Assembly (NCBI RefSeq): GCF_025290915.1
Contig: NZ_JAOCQE010000023.1
Location: 1 to 44,109 of the forward strand
Origin: Streptomyces sp. 15-116A
GTDB lineage: Bacteria; Actinomycetota; Actinomycetes; Streptomycetales; Streptomycetaceae
DNA length: 44,109 bases
Direction of reading: 5' to 3'
Within the stretch, counting starts at the first letter, position 1. Each line of letters starts with the position of its first letter. Made by a program: the position numbers and the translations under genes. Below are positions 1 to 8,450 of this stretch, piece after piece. Below the pieces are notes generated by a model, which had not been told where the DNA came from, made no database searches, and saw only the letters and a list, made by a program, of their open reading frames with translations.

Positions 1-1708
1 CCCGCCCCACGGCGAGCAGCGCCTCGATCGCCTCCCGGCCCAGCGCGGCGACGGCGGCGTCGAGTTCCTGCGCCGCGTCGCGCTCCCGGCACAGCTCGCC
101 GAAAGACTCCGCGTACCGGTCCGCCGCCCGCTCCGGGTGCCGGTCCTCCTGGTCGGCGACCGCGAGGCAGCGCAGGTGCGGCCAGGTGGGCCCGTCTGCG
201 CGCAGCCCGCGTTCCCAGCTGCGCACGGCCTGGGCGCGGTCGCCGGCGTGCCACTGGGCGACGCCGAGGTGGTACTCGGTGAGTCCGGTCGCGGGGGCCG
301 TCTCCAGCATGTCCCGCCAGTGCCGCGCGACGAGCGTGGCACCGGGCGGCCGTACGCCGTCCGGCTCCGGCAGGGACCCCGCCCGCAGCAGGTGCAGCCA
401 GGGTGCCTGCTCCTCCCCGATCGTGTGCTCCTCGAAGGGCGTCCCCGGGAGCTTCCACCCGGCGCGCAGCACCTCCAGCGCGCCCCACCCCGAGCCGGTG
501 GCCAGCCGCTCGCCGGGCTCGGCATCGGCGTACGCCTGCCAGGCCGCGTGGGCGGCGTCGACATCGCCGCGCGGCAGCACGGCCTCCAGTCGCCGCTCCG
601 CCTCGTCCAGCACCTCCCGCCACTCCCCCTCGGGCGGTGTCTCGAACGGCCCGTACGCCTCCAGCCAGGACACCTCGCTCTCGGGCTCGATGCGGACGTG
701 CTCCAGCTGGGTGCGGGCGAGGCCCGCCTGGATCTCGCAGTAGCCGCCGGTACCGGGCTCGGTGAGCCACTCCTGCCAGCGCCGCCCGCCCGGCCCGGTG
801 CCCCACACGAACAGCTTCCGGCCGCGCAGCGCATCGGTCGAGGTCTGGACGAGCCCGTGACCGTCGGCCCCCTGGGCGGCGATCCAGCGCCGCCGCTCCT
901 CGGGCACCTCGTAGAAGTAGTCGGCGGGGTACGTGCTGTTGAGCGGATGCGTCCGGTCGACCCCGTCGTACACCGGCACGGGCACCCTGCGCAGCCGATG
1001 CTCGTAGCCGAAGTGCCAGGCCTCCTCGGCGGGTGCGAGGATCCGGCGCTCCTCGGGGACCGCGATGTTGGACCACCAGTACGTGGGCACCGGTGTCTCG
1101 TGCGGGTTGCGGATCCGGACGCCGACGTACAGGAAGTCGGAGCCGTCCGGCAGCCACAGGTCGACCTGGAAGGGCAGGTCGCGCAGCCGCTCCCACTCCC
1201 ACAGTCGCAGCATCTCGCCGCCGTCGGGGGCGGGGACGCGGGCGGCGTGCACGGGCGCGCAGGACAGGGTGGTGTGACCGGTGGCGCCGATGTTCCACTC
1301 GATGCCGCCGGAGAACCAGGCGCCGTTCAGTGCGAAGTCGGCGGGCTGGAACACCGGGTTGCGGTAGAGGAGTTCGCGTTGGCTGGGCTTGTGGACGAGG
1401 GAGGCGATCCGGCCGCCGAGGGCGGGCAGCACGGTGGCCCGCAGCCGGTCGTTCTCGATGACGAGCGTGTCGAGCGTCCGGGGCTCGCGCAGGCGCTCGT
1501 AGCCGTCGCGGACACGGACCGGCAGCAGGCTGCGCAGGGGTGCGTAGCCGATCTGCCGGGCCATGTCGCGCGGCAGTTCCTCCTTGTCGCGGTCCTCGAT
1601 GCGGTGCGTCTCGTCGAGGGGCCGCAGCGGTGGCAGCGGGTTGTCGGGGCCGAGGTCTGCGGCGGGCAGGGTCGGCGTCGCGCATCGGATCGTCGTCACG
1701 CTCCCCAT
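1..1708 (-). CDS. DUF5107 domain-containing protein with TPR-like C-terminus (partial)
   Basis: The gene is cut by the left window edge; 569 codons are visible. The N-terminal two thirds read as a DUF5107 protein, a beta-sandwich region related to carbohydrate-processing proteins: IENDRLRATVLPALGGRIASL near residue 80, then GGIEWNIGATGHT, WSNIAVPE and a WGTGPGGRRWQEW block. From about residue 400 the sequence becomes alpha-helical and Ala/Arg/Glu-rich, resembling tetratricopeptide repeats (LGVAQWHAGDRAQAVRSWERGL). Such proteins are usually 600 residues or longer and are often linked to sugar metabolism, but the substrate is unknown. I use the ATG at 1708; a GTG at 1699 is the alternative and neither has a strong ribosome-binding site. 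The gene lies 40 nt downstream of the arginase-like gene, with a hairpin between them. Confidence 0.8.
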   Translation of the reverse strand, partial: MGSVTTIRCATPTLPAADLGPDNPLPPLRPLDETHRIEDRDKEELPRDMARQIGYAPLRSLLPVRVRDGYERLREPRTLDTLVIENDRLRATVLPALGGRIASLVHKPSQRELLYRNPVFQPADFALNGAWFSGGIEWNIGATGHTTLSCAPVHAARVPAPDGGEMLRLWEWERLRDLPFQVDLWLPDGSDFLYVGVRIRNPHETPVPTYWWSNIAVPEERRILAPAEEAWHFGYEHRLRRVPVPVYDGVDRTHPLNSTYPADYFYEVPEERRRWIAAQGADGHGLVQTSTDALRGRKLFVWGTGPGGRRWQEWLTEPGTGGYCEIQAGLARTQLEHVRIEPESEVSWLEAYGPFETPPEGEWREVLDEAERRLEAVLPRGDVDAAHAAWQAYADAEPGERLATGSGWGALEVLRAGWKLPGTPFEEHTIGEEQAPWLHLLRAGSLPEPDGVRPPGATLVARHWRDMLETAPATGLTEYHLGVAQWHAGDRAQAVRSWERGLRADGPTWPHLRCLAVADQEDRHPERAADRYAESFGELCRERDAAQELDAAVAALGREAIEALLAVGR

Positions 1709-1724
1709 GGAAACCGCGTGCGCG

Positions 1725-1740
1725 GCCCCTGAACAGGGGC
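1725..1740 (-). terminator. short inverted repeat between arginase-like gene and DUF5107 gene
   Basis: GCCCCTG and CAGGGGC form a perfect 7-bp stem around two bases, in the 40-nt gap between two co-directional genes. There is no U tract. It could be a weak terminator, an attenuator or only a GC-rich palindrome. Confidence 0.35.
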
Positions 1741-1748
1741 GCCGCCGG

Positions 1749-2648
1749 TCAGGATTGCGCAAAGGCGGAGACCACGATGTCGGCGAGCAGCGCCCCTGCC
1801 GTGCCGTCCGGGTCGAGGTCGGGGTCGTAGATGGTGACGGTGAGTCCCACGCAGTGCGGCGAGTTGAGCAACGGCCGCAGCACGGCGACGAGTTCACCGG
1901 GCTGCAGCCCGTCCGGGTCGGGGCTGTCGACGGCGGGCATGACGGCCGGGTCGAGCACGTCGGCGTCCAGGTGGACCCAGAAGCCGTCGAGCCCGGGCGC
2001 CGCATAGGACTGGGCGGTGGCGCGGGCGAGGTCGTCGGCACCCCATGCGCGCAGGTCGCCGACGGTGACGACGGGGATCTTCAGCGCGGCGAGTTCGGCG
2101 CGCTCGTCCTCGAAGTAGTCGCGCACGCCGAGGAACCGCACGTCCTCGTCGCGCAGATACGGCCGCAGCCCCTCCAGGTCGGTGAGGTCCTGCTGCCCGC
2201 GCCCGGTGGCCAGCGCGACCTCCTCGCCGCCGGCGGCGCCGACGTGGCCGGAGTTGCCGGGGTGCCGGAAGTCCGGGGAGGCGTCCACGGCGACCAGCCC
2301 GTACCTCCCGATGCGGCGCAGGGCGAGCGAGGCGCCGAGCTGGACGGAACAGTCCCCGCCGAGGACGACGGGCAGGTCACCGGCGCGCACATGGTGCTCC
2401 ACCCGGTCGGCGAGTCTGCGCGTGTAGGAGGCGAGGGCGGCCGCGTTGAAGACGCCGTCGCCCTCCTGCCAGTCGCCCCGGTCGTAGCGCGGCGGCACCA
2501 CCACCCCGCCCTCCAGGGCGTTCAGACGCTGCACGATACGCTGCTCCCGAAGGGCCCCTGCGAGCTTGTAGCAGCCGGGGACGGTACCGGGGGCGGGCGG
2601 ACGCAGGCCCAGGTTGGAGGGGGCGTCCACCACGACGATGTTCCGCAT
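1749..2648 (-). CDS. arginase/ureohydrolase-fold protein with altered metal site
   Basis: A 299-residue arginase-family protein. Visible motifs in order are VVLGGDCSVQLG (canonical GGDHS), VAVDASPDFRHP (canonical DAHxD) and VHLDADVLDPAVMPAVDSPDPDGL (canonical DxDxxDP). The family hydrolyses guanidino compounds with two Mn ions held by Asp and His. Here the Asp ligands are kept, but the histidines of motifs 1 and 2 are replaced by Cys and Ser, so classical arginase activity is doubtful. Start: the ATG at 2648 is preferred because CAGGAT ends 7 nt before it and TTGAAT lies 18 nt further up, which fits a leaderless mRNA. A TTG at 2669 would extend the frame by seven codons but lies upstream of that -10. 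The upstream neighbour is a GNAT gene. Confidence 0.8.
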   Translation of the reverse strand: MRNIVVVDAPSNLGLRPPAPGTVPGCYKLAGALREQRIVQRLNALEGGVVVPPRYDRGDWQEGDGVFNAAALASYTRRLADRVEHHVRAGDLPVVLGGDCSVQLGASLALRRIGRYGLVAVDASPDFRHPGNSGHVGAAGGEEVALATGRGQQDLTDLEGLRPYLRDEDVRFLGVRDYFEDERAELAALKIPVVTVGDLRAWGADDLARATAQSYAAPGLDGFWVHLDADVLDPAVMPAVDSPDPDGLQPGELVAVLRPLLNSPHCVGLTVTIYDPDLDPDGTAGALLADIVVSAFAQS

Positions 2649-2655
2649 GGGGATC

Positions 2656-2685
2656 ATCCTGACCGACAAGGTGTTTCACATTCAA
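2656..2685 (-). promoter_or_regulatory. promoter of the arginase-like gene (leaderless)
   Basis: On the minus strand, TTGAAT (2685-2680), an 18-nt spacer, then CAGGAT (2661-2656). The ATG follows after 7 nt, so transcription should start at or very near the start codon. A small palindrome ACCTG-T-CAGGT (2688-2698) sits just upstream of the -35 and overlaps the stop codon of the preceding GNAT gene. Confidence 0.6.
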
Positions 2686-2692
2686 CGACCTG

Positions 2693-3259
2693 TCAGGTTC
2701 GCTTTCCGGCCGTCCTCAGCATCTCCTTGGTGATCGCCCAGCGTTCGTGGTCGCGCCAGGCGCCGTCGATGAAGAGCAGGTTCGGCGAGAAGCCCTCCAG
2801 GCGGAAGCCGCAGGCGCGCGCCAGGGCGATGGAGGCGGCGTTGGTGGGCTGCACGTTGATCTCCAGCCGGTGCAGCCCCATGGGCCCGAAGGCGTACCGC
2901 ACGACGAGGTCGAGACCCTCACGCATCAGCCCGCGCCCGGCGGCGTGCGCGGAGGCGCCGTAACCGAGCGCACCGCTGAGGAAGCCGCCCTCGACGATGT
3001 TGTTGATGTTGATGAATCCGGCGATCGCCCCGTCGGCGTCCTTCTCGCAGACCAGGAACCCGGCCTTCGTCGGGTCCTCGATCAGCCGCCCCGCGTACGC
3101 GGCGTACGCGGCGGCGCTGTCGGGCGGGAACAGCCACGGATGGTGCAGGTCCTTGCTCTCCCGGGCGCGGGCGGTGAACTCGGCGCCGTCCGCGTAGGTG
3201 AAGTGGCGTATGCCCACGCGGGGCCCTTCGGCGAGGTGGCGGGAGGCGTCCTGCGGCAT
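2693..3259 (-). CDS. GNAT family N-acetyltransferase (RimJ/RimL-like)
   Basis: A 188-residue single-domain acetyltransferase. The central GAIAGFININNIVEGGFLSGALGYGASAHAAGRGLMREGL is the GNAT beta4/acetyl-CoA loop region. The LHRLEINVQPTNAASIALARACGFRLEGFSPNLLFIDGAWRDHERWAI tail is characteristic of RimJ/RimL and aminoglycoside/ribosomal-protein N-acetyltransferases (COG1670). The substrate cannot be read from sequence. TAGGGT (minus strand, 3271-3266) ends 6 nt before the ATG, so the mRNA is probably leaderless. The gene reads into the arginase-like gene, which has its own promoter. Confidence 0.85.
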   Translation of the reverse strand: MPQDASRHLAEGPRVGIRHFTYADGAEFTARARESKDLHHPWLFPPDSAAAYAAYAGRLIEDPTKAGFLVCEKDADGAIAGFININNIVEGGFLSGALGYGASAHAAGRGLMREGLDLVVRYAFGPMGLHRLEINVQPTNAASIALARACGFRLEGFSPNLLFIDGAWRDHERWAITKEMLRTAGKRT

Positions 3260-3265
3260 CCTGCC

Positions 3266-3271
3266 ACCCTA
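3266..3271 (-). promoter_or_regulatory. -10 hexamer TAGGGT, leaderless start of GNAT gene
   Basis: TAGGGT matches the streptomycete -10 consensus TAGGRT/TANNNT. It ends 6 nt upstream of the ATG at 3259, and no Shine-Dalgarno fits between. No convincing -35 is visible. Confidence 0.5.
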
Positions 3272-3300
3272 CGACGCCGCCGCCCGGCCCGGCGGCCCGC

Positions 3301-4252
3301 TCAGCTCAGCGCCGGCTCGTCCAGCGTCAGCGTCCCCGCCTCGGTGTCGAGCGCGGCCGCCACGCCGAAGGGGACGGTGAGCGCGTCCTCGCAGTGGCCG
3401 AACCCGAACTGTTCGGCCACGGGCACGCCGAGCCCGCCCAGCCGGTCGGCGAGCAGCGCCCGCAGCCCGTCGTACGGCTCGCACTGCGCCCAGGACCCGA
3501 GCAGCAGTCCGGCGACGCCGTCCAGCCAGCCGGCTCGCAGCAGCTGGGTGAGGTAGCGGTCGAGGCGGTACGTCTCCTCCCCCACGTCCTCCAGGCACAG
3601 CAGCCCGCCCCGCGCGGACGGTCTCGCGTGCGGGGTGCCGAGGTCGGCGGCGAGCAGGCTCAGGCAGCCGCCGAGGGTGACGCCGCGCGCCCGGCCGGGG
3701 ACCAGCGCGGTGCCGTCGGAGACGATGGTCCGGACCGTCTCGGGCGCGAACAGGGTGGCCCGGAGGTGTTCCTGCGCGCGCGTGCTCTTGACGAAGTCGG
3801 CGCCCGCCGCCATCGGCCCGTGCAGGGTGACCAGGCCGAGGCGGGTGGCGAACGCCTCGTGCAGGGCGGTGATGTCGCTGAACCCGACGAACACCTTCGG
3901 CCCGGCCGCCCGCATCGCCGCCCAGTCGAGCAGGTCGACCATGCGCTGCGCGCCGTAGCCGCCGCGCGCGCAGATCACCGCCGCGCGCGCAGATCACCGC
4001 GTCGACGGACGGATCGCACCAGGCGGCCTGGAGGTCGGCGGCCCGGTCGGTGTCGCTGCCCGCCAGATACCCGAACTCGCTGTGCCGGTCCAGGACATGG
4101 GGGGCCACCACAGGGTCGAGGTCCCAGCCGCGCAGCACATCGAGCCCGGCCTGGAGCCGCTCCTCGGGGATGGGCCCGCTGGGCGCGACGACGGCCACCC
4201 GGGCGCCGGGGGCGAGACGGGGCGGCCGCCGCAGCGGCTCGACTCGGTTCAT
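3301..4252 (-). pseudogene. S66 LD-carboxypeptidase, frameshifted by a 19-bp tandem duplication
   Basis: Read with one duplicated copy removed, this is a complete ~310-residue muramoyl-tetrapeptide (L,D-)carboxypeptidase that trims murein tetrapeptides during recycling. The start MNRVEPLRRPPRLAPGARVAVVAPSGP and the AVICARGGYGAQRM block are typical of family S66. The catalytic residues are all readable in the 3' part: Ser in GFSDIT, Glu in CLEDVGEE and His in FGHCEDALTVPFG. At 3961-3998 a 19-bp unit occurs twice in exact tandem, so the frame shifts by one and the reading frame splits. The ATG (4252) overlaps the TGA of the upstream S9 peptidase as ATGA, so it was translationally coupled. It could be a true pseudogene, a slippage-switchable gene or an assembly error. 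A GTG at 3978 could in principle restart the 3' half, but no ribosome-binding site is evident. Confidence 0.85.
3961..3998. repeat. exact 19-bp tandem duplication inside the LD-carboxypeptidase gene
   Basis: Bases 3961-3979 and 3980-3998 are identical. The unit contains a CGCGCGCG run. As 19 is not a multiple of three, the duplication shifts the frame within the conserved VICARGGYG motif; deleting either copy restores the family sequence exactly. Confidence 0.95.
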
Positions 4253-6222
4253 CGGGTCAGCTCCAGGGGCGGAACGCCGCCCTGTGGACTCAGCCCGAAC
4301 ACCTGGGCGTACAGGGCCAGTTCCGCCTCCAGGGTGCGCACCATGGTCTCCGCCCGGCGGAAGCCGTGCCCCTCGCCCTCGAAGGTGAGGTACGCGTGCG
4401 GCACCCCGCTGCCCGCGACCCGGGCGAGGAACCGCTCGCACTGCACGGGAGGGCAGATCACGTCGTCGAGGCCCTGCAGCATCAGGAAAGGCGCGGTGAG
4501 CCGGCCGGCGTGCGCGAGGGGCGAGCGCCGCTCGTACCGGTCGGGGACTTCTGCGCGCGGGCCGATCAGGCTCTCCAGGTACCGGGACTCGAAGTCATGG
4601 GTCTCACCCGGCCCCCAGCCGGCGAGGTCGAGCACCGGGTAGAGGATCGTGCCGCAGGCGTAGACGTCGGTCGTGGTGAGCGAGACGGCCGTGGTCCAGC
4701 CACCGGCGCTGCCGCCGCGGACGGCGAGGCGTGCCGGGTCGGCGGTGCCCTCCGCGGCGAGGGCCCGCGCGACGGCGGCGCAGTCCTCGACGTCGACCAC
4801 GCCCCACTGTTCGCGCAGCCGCTCGCGGTAGGCGCGCCCGTATCCGGTGGAACCGCCGTAGTTGACCTCGGCGACGCCGATGCCGCGCGAGGTGAAGTAG
4901 GCGATCTCCAGGTCCAGCACCAGCGGCACCCTGCTGGTGGGCCCGCCGTGCGCCCAGATCACGTACGGGGGCTTCTCGCCCTCGGGCGCCGCGCAGCCGG
5001 GGTTGTGGGGCGGGTACACGTGGGCGTGGATCTCGCGGCCGTCCGGGCCGGTGAAGGTGCGGGTCACCGGGTCGGGGTAGTGGGCGGGGTCCACGGCGTC
5101 GTGGTGTTCGGCGCCGATGACCCGGGCGCGGCCGGTCTTCGCGTCCAGCTCCACCACCTCGGGGGCGCTGCGCGGGCTCGCCCCGACAGCGACGATCCGC
5201 TCGCCGAGCGCGGCGAGGGTGGGCGAGAACTCCGTCCAGTCTCCGGCGGCGTCGGCGACCTCGCCGGTCTCCGGGTCGAGTATGCCGAGGCGGGTGGCGC
5301 CGCGGCCGTGCACCACGGCGATCAGTCCGCTGTCCAGCGGCGCGAACCAGCGCCATCCCAGCTTCCACAGCGGCCCGCCGAACTCCTCCTCGCGCGGGCA
5401 CAGGGGAGCGCCGTCCCGGTAGAGGTTCCACCAGCCGGTGCGGTCGCTGACGTACAGCAGCCGCCCGTCGTGGTCCCAGTCGGCCTGGGGGATCGACTCC
5501 TCGGGCCCGCCGGCGACGGTGCGCGGATCGGGCAGGGTGCCGTCGGGGGCGATCTCGGCGACGAGCAGTTCGGTGCCGTCCCACGGCATGCGCGGATGGT
5601 CCCACGCCAGCCAGGCGGCGCGCGTCCCGTCGGGCGAGATCCGCGGCCCGGTGACGAACCGGTGCCGGTCGTCGGTGAGTTCCCGCACGGCTGCCCGGTC
5701 CTCGGCGGCCGAACCGTCCAGCGGGACGGCGGCCACGACGCGGCGCACATCGTCGGGTCCGTCGCCGGTGTGCTCCTCCAGGACGCACCACACCTCGCCG
5801 CGCTCAGGCAGCAGCGTCGGCTCGGCCCAGCGCAGCCCCGGCCCGGAGCGGGACACGGGGGTGAGCGGGTGCGGCTCGCCGCCGGGCTCGTAGCGGTACA
5901 GGCGCTGGTCGGCGAAGTTCACGAACACCACGAGCGGCCCGCCGTCGTGCAGGAAACCGGCCCAGGGTGCGCCGCCGTACTCCATGACCCGGCTGCGCAC
6001 GTTCCACGGCGGCGGCAGAACCGACTCCTGCGTGCCGTCCGCCCGCCGCCGCACCAGGGTGCGCCGGCCCTGCTCGCTGGGGCGGGGCTCGGTCCACCAC
6101 ACCTCGTCGCCGACGAATCCCACGAACTCGGGGCTGCCGTCGCGCGAGGCGGCCAGCGCCGCGTCGATCGGCGAGGGCCACGCGCCGTACGCCAGAGTGC
6201 GCACCTGCTCCTCCACGTGCAT
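4249..6222 (-). CDS. S9 family prolyl oligopeptidase / dipeptidyl aminopeptidase-like
   Basis: A 657-residue serine peptidase. The N-terminal ~400 residues form a beta-propeller-like part with repeated strands (PRISPDGTRAAWLAWDHPRMPW, DGRLLYVSDRTGWWNLY). The C-terminal alpha/beta-hydrolase domain has the nucleophile motif RGGSAGGW (Ser near 505), Asp in LQGLDDVICPP and His in FEGEGHGF. S9 enzymes cleave short peptides, often after proline. No signal peptide is visible, so it is probably cytoplasmic. Its ATG (6222) shares one base with the TGA of the M20 gene (TGATG), and its own stop overlaps the S66 start. It is thus the third gene of a tightly coupled peptidase operon. Confidence 0.9.
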   Translation of the reverse strand: MHVEEQVRTLAYGAWPSPIDAALAASRDGSPEFVGFVGDEVWWTEPRPSEQGRRTLVRRRADGTQESVLPPPWNVRSRVMEYGGAPWAGFLHDGGPLVVFVNFADQRLYRYEPGGEPHPLTPVSRSGPGLRWAEPTLLPERGEVWCVLEEHTGDGPDDVRRVVAAVPLDGSAAEDRAAVRELTDDRHRFVTGPRISPDGTRAAWLAWDHPRMPWDGTELLVAEIAPDGTLPDPRTVAGGPEESIPQADWDHDGRLLYVSDRTGWWNLYRDGAPLCPREEEFGGPLWKLGWRWFAPLDSGLIAVVHGRGATRLGILDPETGEVADAAGDWTEFSPTLAALGERIVAVGASPRSAPEVVELDAKTGRARVIGAEHHDAVDPAHYPDPVTRTFTGPDGREIHAHVYPPHNPGCAAPEGEKPPYVIWAHGGPTSRVPLVLDLEIAYFTSRGIGVAEVNYGGSTGYGRAYRERLREQWGVVDVEDCAAVARALAAEGTADPARLAVRGGSAGGWTTAVSLTTTDVYACGTILYPVLDLAGWGPGETHDFESRYLESLIGPRAEVPDRYERRSPLAHAGRLTAPFLMLQGLDDVICPPVQCERFLARVAGSGVPHAYLTFEGEGHGFRRAETMVRTLEAELALYAQVFGLSPQGGVPPLELTR

Positions 6223-7526
6223 CAGGCCGTCCTCAGGAACCGGTCCAGCACACGGACCCCGAACCGGAGCGCCTCGACGGGGACGCGCTCGTCGACGCCG
6301 TGGAAGAGGGCCTGGTAGTCGAGGTCCTGCGGCAGCTTCAGCGGCGCGAACCCGTACCCGGTGATGCCCAGCCGCGAGAACTGCTTGGCGTCGGTGCCGC
6401 CCGACATGCAGAACGGCACGACATGCCCCTCGGGCGCGAACTCCTCGACGGCGGCCCGCATCCGCGCGTACGTCGGCGAGTCCACCGGCGCCTGCAGCGC
6501 CACCTCGCGGTGCTGGAACTCCCAGTCGACGTCCGGCCCGGTGAGCCGGTCGAGCGTGGCGCGGAACTCCTCCTCGCAGCCGGGCAGATACCGGCCGTCC
6601 ACGAACGCCACGGCCTCCCCCGGAATCACATTGATCTTGTAACCGGCGTCCAGCATCGTCGGGTTGGCGCTGTTGCGGACGGTGGCCTCGACGATCTTCC
6701 CCGCGGTGCCGAGCTTGTCCAGCAGGGCGTCCACGTCCGAGAGGTCCGTCTCGATGCCGTAGAGCGCGGCGAGTTCGGTGAGGGCGGCGCGGACGGTCGG
6801 GGTGAGCCGCAGCGGCCACTCGTGCTCGCCGATGCGGGCGACTGCGGCGGCGAGCCGGGTGACCGCGTTGTCGCCGTTGACCTTGGAGCCGTGCCCGGCG
6901 CGGCCCCGCGCGGTGAGCTTCAGCCAGGCCGTGCCGCGCTCACCGGCCGCGATCGGGTAGAGCTGCCGTCCCTGGCCGTCGTGGAAGGTGAAGGCGCCCG
7001 ACTCGCTGACGCCCTCCGTGCAGCCCTCGAACAGCGCGGCGTGCCGGTCGGCGAGGAAGCCCGAACCGTCCTCGGCGCTGGCCTCCTCGTCCGCGGTGAA
7101 CGCGACGACGATGTCCCGCCGGGGCCTGACGCCCTCGCGGGCCCAGGCCCGCACCACGGCAAGGATCATCGCGTCCATGTTCTTCATGTCGACCGCGCCC
7201 CGGCCCCAGACCACCCCGTCGCGCACCTCCCCGGAGAACGGGTGCACGCTCCAGTCGGCGGCCTCGGCGGGTACGACGTCCAGATGACCGTGCACCAGCA
7301 GCGCGTCCGCCGAGGGATCGCGGCCCTCGATGCGCGCGACGACATTGGTCCGGCCCGGGGTGCGCTCGAGCAGCACCGGTTCGAGACCGGCCTCGGCGAG
7401 CCTGGCGGCGGCGTACTCGGCGGCGGGCCGCTCCCGGCAGTCCCCGCCGCCCCGGTTGGTCGTGTCGATCCGGATGAGCTCGGACGTGAACGTCACGACC
7501 TCGTCCAGGGACAGCTCGTCAGCCAT
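6222..7526 (-). CDS. M20/M25/M40 family metallo-dipeptidase
   Basis: A 434-residue zinc peptidase. It keeps the M20 signatures: HGHLDVVP (His and Asp metal ligand), WGRGAVDMKNMD (bridging Asp), FTADEEAS (catalytic Glu and ligand Glu) and the distal CMSGGTDAKQFSRLGITGYGFAP. The dimerisation domain lies in the middle (GRAGHGSKVNGDNAVTRL). Substrates are typically dipeptides or N-acylated amino acids; the specificity cannot be decided. The ATG at 7526 lies inside the end of the M55 gene (8-bp overlap) and the stop overlaps the S9 start by one base, indicating translational coupling in both directions. Confidence 0.92.
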   Translation of the reverse strand: MADELSLDEVVTFTSELIRIDTTNRGGGDCRERPAAEYAAARLAEAGLEPVLLERTPGRTNVVARIEGRDPSADALLVHGHLDVVPAEAADWSVHPFSGEVRDGVVWGRGAVDMKNMDAMILAVVRAWAREGVRPRRDIVVAFTADEEASAEDGSGFLADRHAALFEGCTEGVSESGAFTFHDGQGRQLYPIAAGERGTAWLKLTARGRAGHGSKVNGDNAVTRLAAAVARIGEHEWPLRLTPTVRAALTELAALYGIETDLSDVDALLDKLGTAGKIVEATVRNSANPTMLDAGYKINVIPGEAVAFVDGRYLPGCEEEFRATLDRLTGPDVDWEFQHREVALQAPVDSPTYARMRAAVEEFAPEGHVVPFCMSGGTDAKQFSRLGITGYGFAPLKLPQDLDYQALFHGVDERVPVEALRFGVRVLDRFLRTA

Positions 7527-8352
7527 ACTGCTCCTCCACCGCGGCCGAGGCGATCGTGGTGACCGCCTTGAACGTGCGGATGCCGTCGTACATGGTCCCG
7601 CTGGTGTACGCCACCTTCCGCTCCCCGATCCTCTGCACACCCGGCACGACGGTGGCGGCCATCGCCAGATGCTCGGCGTCGAACTCCACCGCGACGGTGA
7701 ACGGCCCCGCCTGCACGGGCGCGTGACGCACCGCCAGCGCCGCCGCCTCCTTCGCCGCCGCCCGGATGTCGGTGGCCGTTCTCGCCGGGGTGCGGCACAC
7801 CGCCGCGTACCGGGACACATGGTCCTTGACGGCGACCTTCAGCGCCTCGGGCGCGTACCCGAGCGCGTCCTCGCAGGCCACGTCGTCGCCGGTGACCAGC
7901 ACCACCGGCACCCCGTACTCGGCGACCACGGCGGCGTTCAGCATGCCCTCGCTCGCGCGTACGTCGTTCAGCCAGACGCCGGTGATGGAGTTGGCGAGGT
8001 ACGTGTGCGCCAGGACGCCCTCCATGCCGGCGCCCGCGTGGTAGCCGACGAAGGCGATGCCGTCCACGTCGCCGTGCTGCACGCCCTCCACCATGGACAG
8101 CGACTTGTGCCGGCCGGTGAGCATCTGCGCCCGCTCGTCGAGCTGTTCCAGCAGCAGGTTGCGCATCGTCCAGTGCGCCTCGTTGATCAGCACCTCGTCC
8201 GCGCCGCCGTCGAGGAACCCCAGCACGGCGGCGTTGACGTCGGAGGTGAACATCGCCCGGCACCGCTCCCACTGCGGCGTCCCCGGCAGCACATCGGCCG
8301 GCCAGGTGACACCGGTGGCGCCCTCCATGTCGGCGCTGATGAGGATCTTCAT
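7519..8352 (-). CDS. M55 family D-aminopeptidase (DppA-like)
   Basis: A 277-residue zinc D-aminopeptidase. MKILISADMEGATGV places the ligands at Asp8 and Glu10, NEAHWTMRN puts a His at position 60, and VGYHAGAG gives a further His at about 105, matching the Bacillus DppA layout. DppA cleaves D-Ala-D-Ala and other D-peptides. In Bacillus its operon also carries an LD-carboxypeptidase for murein-peptide use, as here. It is the first gene of the operon (M55, M20, S9, S66). TAGCGT ends 7 nt before the ATG, suggesting a leaderless operon mRNA. A methyltransferase gene lies upstream. Confidence 0.92.
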   Translation of the reverse strand: MKILISADMEGATGVTWPADVLPGTPQWERCRAMFTSDVNAAVLGFLDGGADEVLINEAHWTMRNLLLEQLDERAQMLTGRHKSLSMVEGVQHGDVDGIAFVGYHAGAGMEGVLAHTYLANSITGVWLNDVRASEGMLNAAVVAEYGVPVVLVTGDDVACEDALGYAPEALKVAVKDHVSRYAAVCRTPARTATDIRAAAKEAAALAVRHAPVQAGPFTVAVEFDAEHLAMAATVVPGVQRIGERKVAYTSGTMYDGIRTFKAVTTIASAAVEEQYG

Positions 8353-8359
8353 GCGGCAC

Positions 8360-8365
8360 ACGCTA
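8360..8365 (-). promoter_or_regulatory. -10 hexamer TAGCGT, leaderless promoter of the peptidase operon
   Basis: TAGCGT (minus strand) ends 7 nt before the M55 ATG at 8352. No ribosome-binding site is visible in the gap and no good -35 is seen. This would drive all four peptidase genes. Confidence 0.45.
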
Positions 8366-8450
8366 CGTGCTCCCGCCGAACCGCGGCCAGGCCTGTGGAT
8401 AACTCTCACCGGCCCAGACCAATGCCGGTCGGCGGGCCGTCTGCCTGGGA

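Noticed and set aside
3301..3978. The 3' half of the LD-carboxypeptidase as an independent 225-residue gene
   Set aside because: It holds the catalytic residues but lacks the N-terminal subdomain and any ribosome-binding site; the exact duplication explains the split better.
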